Assembly: GCF_900142225.1 (NCBI RefSeq)
Contig: NZ_FRAD01000021.1
Location: 1 to 43,159, forward strand
Direction of reading: 5' to 3'
DNA: 43,159 bases
From: Hathewaya proteolytica DSM 3090
Lineage (GTDB): Bacteria > Bacillota > Clostridia > Clostridiales > Clostridiaceae
Shown here: positions 41,178 to 43,159 of the stretch, one piece after another
Position numbering within the stretch: position 1 is the first letter of the stretch
Layout: the number at the start of each line of letters is the position of its first letter
Notes under the pieces: generated by a model
What the model saw: the letters and a program-made list of their open reading frames with translations, nothing else
Databases searched by the model: none
Told to the model about the DNA's origin: nothing
Program-made: the position numbers and the translations under genes

Positions 41178-41816
41178 ATGAGAAAATTATATGAAGAGCT
41201 CTTTTCCGCTCTAAAAGAACATGATAAAGAGAAAGCTGTGAAATTGGCTATGAATGCTCTTGAGAACAGAGTGGTAGATGTAATAACGCTATACGAAGAA
41301 TTGCTTACACCTATTTTAAATAGTGTAATTGAAGAGTTTCAAGATGAGGATATGCTAATTTGGGAGGAGCATGTAAGAAGTGAGATAGTTTTGTGTATAA
41401 TAGAAAATGCATACCTGTATATATTAAAAGAAAGAGAGCAAAGAGGAGTAAATAAAGAAGAAGAGGTAATAGTCCTCTGTCCAAAGTTTGAAGATCATAT
41501 TATAGGTGCTAAAATGGCTGCTGATATATTTACTATAGCGGGATATGAGACTATATTTATAGGATCCAATACTCCTTGGAATACAGTTATAAAGGCTATT
41601 GAAGTAAAAAAACCGAAGATTGTGTGTATAAGTGTTACAAATTTTTATAATATTGTAGAAACAAAAAACACCATAGAGAATATAAAAAAGAATTTTAATT
41701 ATGATATAAAATTCATACTTTCAGGATACGCATTTAGAAATTCTGATAATCTGTACAAAGAAATTGGTGGAGATATTTACATTAAAGACTTAAAAGATAT
41801 ATTTTTACTTGGATAG
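41178..41816 (+). CDS. Cobalamin (B12)-binding domain protein
   Basis: A 212-residue protein. Residues 1-90 form the helical cap (B12-binding_2 like: FSALKEHDKEKAVKLAM, EELLTPILNSVIEEFQD, LIWEEHVRSEIVLCIIE with the tryptophan and histidine near the cofactor face). Residues about 95-212 are a Rossmann B12 fold with EDHIIGAKMAADIF, the E/DxHxxG motif whose histidine binds cobalt, then ISVTNFYNI and FILSGYAF. It is the sensor half of CarH/LitR-type light regulators without the MerR DNA-binding domain. It lies 14 bases before an ABC permease gene, so the two are probably one transcript. Confidence 0.87.
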   Translation: MRKLYEELFSALKEHDKEKAVKLAMNALENRVVDVITLYEELLTPILNSVIEEFQDEDMLIWEEHVRSEIVLCIIENAYLYILKEREQRGVNKEEEVIVLCPKFEDHIIGAKMAADIFTIAGYETIFIGSNTPWNTVIKAIEVKKPKIVCISVTNFYNIVETKNTIENIKKNFNYDIKFILSGYAFRNSDNLYKEIGGDIYIKDLKDIFLLG

Positions 41817-41830
41817 GAAGTGGACAGACA

Positions 41831-42946
41831 ATGAAATTAGCATGGAATATAGCATTAAGATTTTTAAAATCAAGCAAATCACAAACTGTACTTATAATAC
41901 TAGGAATAGCTATAGGGGTTTCCGTGCAGATATTTATAGGATCCCTAATAGACGGACTTCAGGTTAGCTTAGTAGATAAAACTATAGGTAATTCATCGCA
42001 AGTTACAATTGTACCATCAGATAAGGGAAACTACTTTGATGCAGATGATAAATTTTTAGAGAAATTGAATAAAGATAAAGAGATAACAGCAGTTTCAAAG
42101 AGCTTGGATTCATCAGCTTTTTTAACAATAGATGATGATGCTTATCCAATATTATTTAGGGGAATGGAATTTGCAAGTGCAAATAAAATATATAATTTTG
42201 AGGAAAAGTTGATTGAGGGAAAGATTCCATCATCAAATAAAGAAGTAATGCTGGGAAAGGATCTAATAGAAGATTTAAAGGTAAAAATTGGAGATACATT
42301 AGACATAGTAACAGCAGATGGAAAGAAAGAAAAAGTAAAATTAACTGGTATGTACGATTTAAAGGTAAAAGCTATAAATGAATCTTGGATCATATCAAAT
42401 TTAAAAACCGCAGAAGATATGTTTAGTAGAGAAGGAAAATTGTCTTCAATAGAAACGCAAGTAAAAGAAGTATTTAAAGCTGATATAATAGCGGAAAGAA
42501 TAGAAAAAGATTTAGATAGTAATCTTAAAATTACAAACTGGAAAGAACAAAATGAGGAATTATTATCAGGACTTACTGGTCAATCAGCTTCTAGTTATCT
42601 AATTCAAGTGTTTATACTTTTAGCGGTGTTACTTGGAATAGCTTCAGTTCTTGCAATATCAGTTGTGCAAAAGTCTAGGCAAATAGGTATATTAAAGGCT
42701 ATGGGGATAAAAAACAGTGATGCAAGTCTTATATTCTTGTTTCAAGGTCTTATGCTTGGGATAATAGGTAGCATAATTGGAACAGTCCTTGGTTTAGCTT
42801 TAACTTTCATATTCTCAAACTTTGTGAAAAATGGAGATGGTACACATTTAGTTCCATTTTATTATTTTGCCCGTAAAACCTCGTGCCCTTGTGGTCGAGG
42901 ATGTAAGGGCTTTAAGTTAGGGGAGTTCGATACTCCCCTAACTTAA
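41831..42946 (+). pseudogene. FtsX/MacB-type ABC permease, broken by an insertion sequence
   Basis: A permease of the MacB/LolC kind. It has an N-terminal helix (about 18-40), a large outside domain (about 45-255: ITAVSKSLDSSAFL, LGKDLIEDLKVKIGDTL), then two helices (about 260-283 and 305-335) with the conserved QIGILKAMGIKN. A normal member continues through a fourth helix to a PARKTSKLxPIEVI end. Here the frame reads VPFYYFARKTS near 42852-42884, then leaves the family and stops at 42944-42946 inside a hairpin belonging to an IS200/IS605-type element. The fourth helix is missing, so the protein is probably inactive. Confidence 0.8.
42912..42946. repeat. Perfect 15-bp hairpin at the IS end
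   Basis: TTAAGTTAGGGGAGT (42912-42926) and ACTCCCCTAACTTAA (42932-42946) pair exactly around TCGAT. Single-strand transposases of this family recognise such end hairpins. No T-run follows, so it is not a terminator. Confidence 0.8.
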
Positions 42947-43068
42947 CATTACACTAACTTCTGATTTAGAACAAAATACAATATGAAAGTTAATTCTGAC
43001 GTCATTTCAATAGCATTGTATAATAACTATACAAACTACATAAAATACATAAGAAATGAGGTGATATT

Positions 43069-43159
43069 GTGGAGAAGTCTTTTAAATTTAGGTTAGTGCC
43101 AACTAAAGAACAAGAAATTATGTTAAGTAAGACTTTCGGCTCTTGCAGATTTGTATATA
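43069..43159 (+). CDS. TnpB (RNA-guided nuclease) N-terminus, cut by window edge
   Basis: GTG 43069 follows GAGGTGATATT and opens a frame with the TnpB/OrfB start MEKSFKFRLVPTKEQE, then FGSCRFVY, the helix-turn-helix front of IS605 OrfB proteins. TnpB is the RNA-guided ancestor of Cas12 and helps the element to stay in place; the nuclease domain lies outside the window. Upstream, TTGTATA and TATACAA (43016-43034) form an inverted repeat that contains a TATAAT box. Confidence 0.85.
   Translation, partial: MEKSFKFRLVPTKEQEIMLSKTFGSCRFVY

Larger units (their letters stand above)
42869..43159 (+). mobile_element. IS200/IS605-type element (TnpB carrier), left part
   Basis: The element begins near 42869 and leaves the window at its right edge. 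It starts with two subterminal hairpins: GCCC/CCTCG (42869-42883) against CGAGG/GGGC (42896-42910), and a perfect 15-bp stem at 42912-42946. The tnpB start follows. No tnpA gene is seen between the end and tnpB, so it looks like a TnpB-only element of the IS1341 kind. The exact left border is uncertain by some 20 bases. Confidence 0.65.

Noticed and set aside
42869..42946. Guide RNA (omega-RNA) of the TnpB element
   Set aside because: In TnpB elements the guide RNA comes from the 3' side of tnpB, which is outside this window; these hairpins lie on the 5' side and fit end recognition.
1..43159. CRISPR array, tRNA or rRNA genes
   Set aside because: I looked for evenly spaced direct repeats, cloverleaf-type ends and rRNA-like conserved stretches and saw none.

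Overview
The window is AT-rich DNA with clostridial character: strong GGAGG-type ribosome sites, frequent TTG/GTG starts, textbook TTGACA/TATAAT promoters and typical Firmicutes gene families. It most likely comes from a Clostridium-like chromosome; the species cannot be named from this sequence alone.

Layout. 1-355 is the tail of an IS3-family insertion sequence. 589-16942 is mostly ordinary chromosome: a DEAD-box RNA helicase with a DbpA-type RNA-binding tail, a TtcA-like tRNA thiolase, a secreted amidase, a proline aminopeptidase, a heterodimeric BmrCD-like multidrug ABC exporter behind a leader-peptide attenuator, an acetyltransferase, a DUF1287 protein, an ABC-2 export operon that ends with its own ArsR-type regulator, and an RlmD/RumA-type rRNA methyltransferase. 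16943-34300 is an accessory island. It holds a decayed serine recombinase, a complete IS3-family element with a 3-bp target duplication, an IS1380-family element, IS3 and IS66 fragments, an AraC/GyrI-regulated drug ABC exporter, and several defence-type genes, intact or ruined: a TIR-like nucleotide-binding protein, a truncated superfamily 2 helicase, an HNH nuclease plus HEPN protein pair, and an internally deleted HsdR. Between 31.5 and 34.3 kb lies a run of gene chimeras made by deletion (ABC ATPase joined to a response regulator and then a histidine kinase; a MerR head followed by a recombinase; HsdR). 34457-42946 returns to small chromosomal genes: a PC4-like YdbC protein, a small helical protein, a glycine-zipper peptide, a flavodoxin, an XRE regulator with membrane segments, a YegP protein, a pirin, an FMN reductase, a B12-binding protein and an FtsX-type permease. 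The permease is broken by a TnpB-encoding IS200/IS605-type element that runs off the right edge.

Most notable are (i) the HNH plus HEPN operon at 29239-31505, a candidate two-gene anti-phage system that I cannot match to a named system; (ii) the 32-codon leader ORF with a consensus promoter and tandem hairpins in front of the heterodimeric exporter at 5852-6178, which has the architecture of Bacillus bmrB-bmrCD ribosome-mediated attenuation; and (iii) the deletion chimeras at 31.8-34.3 kb.
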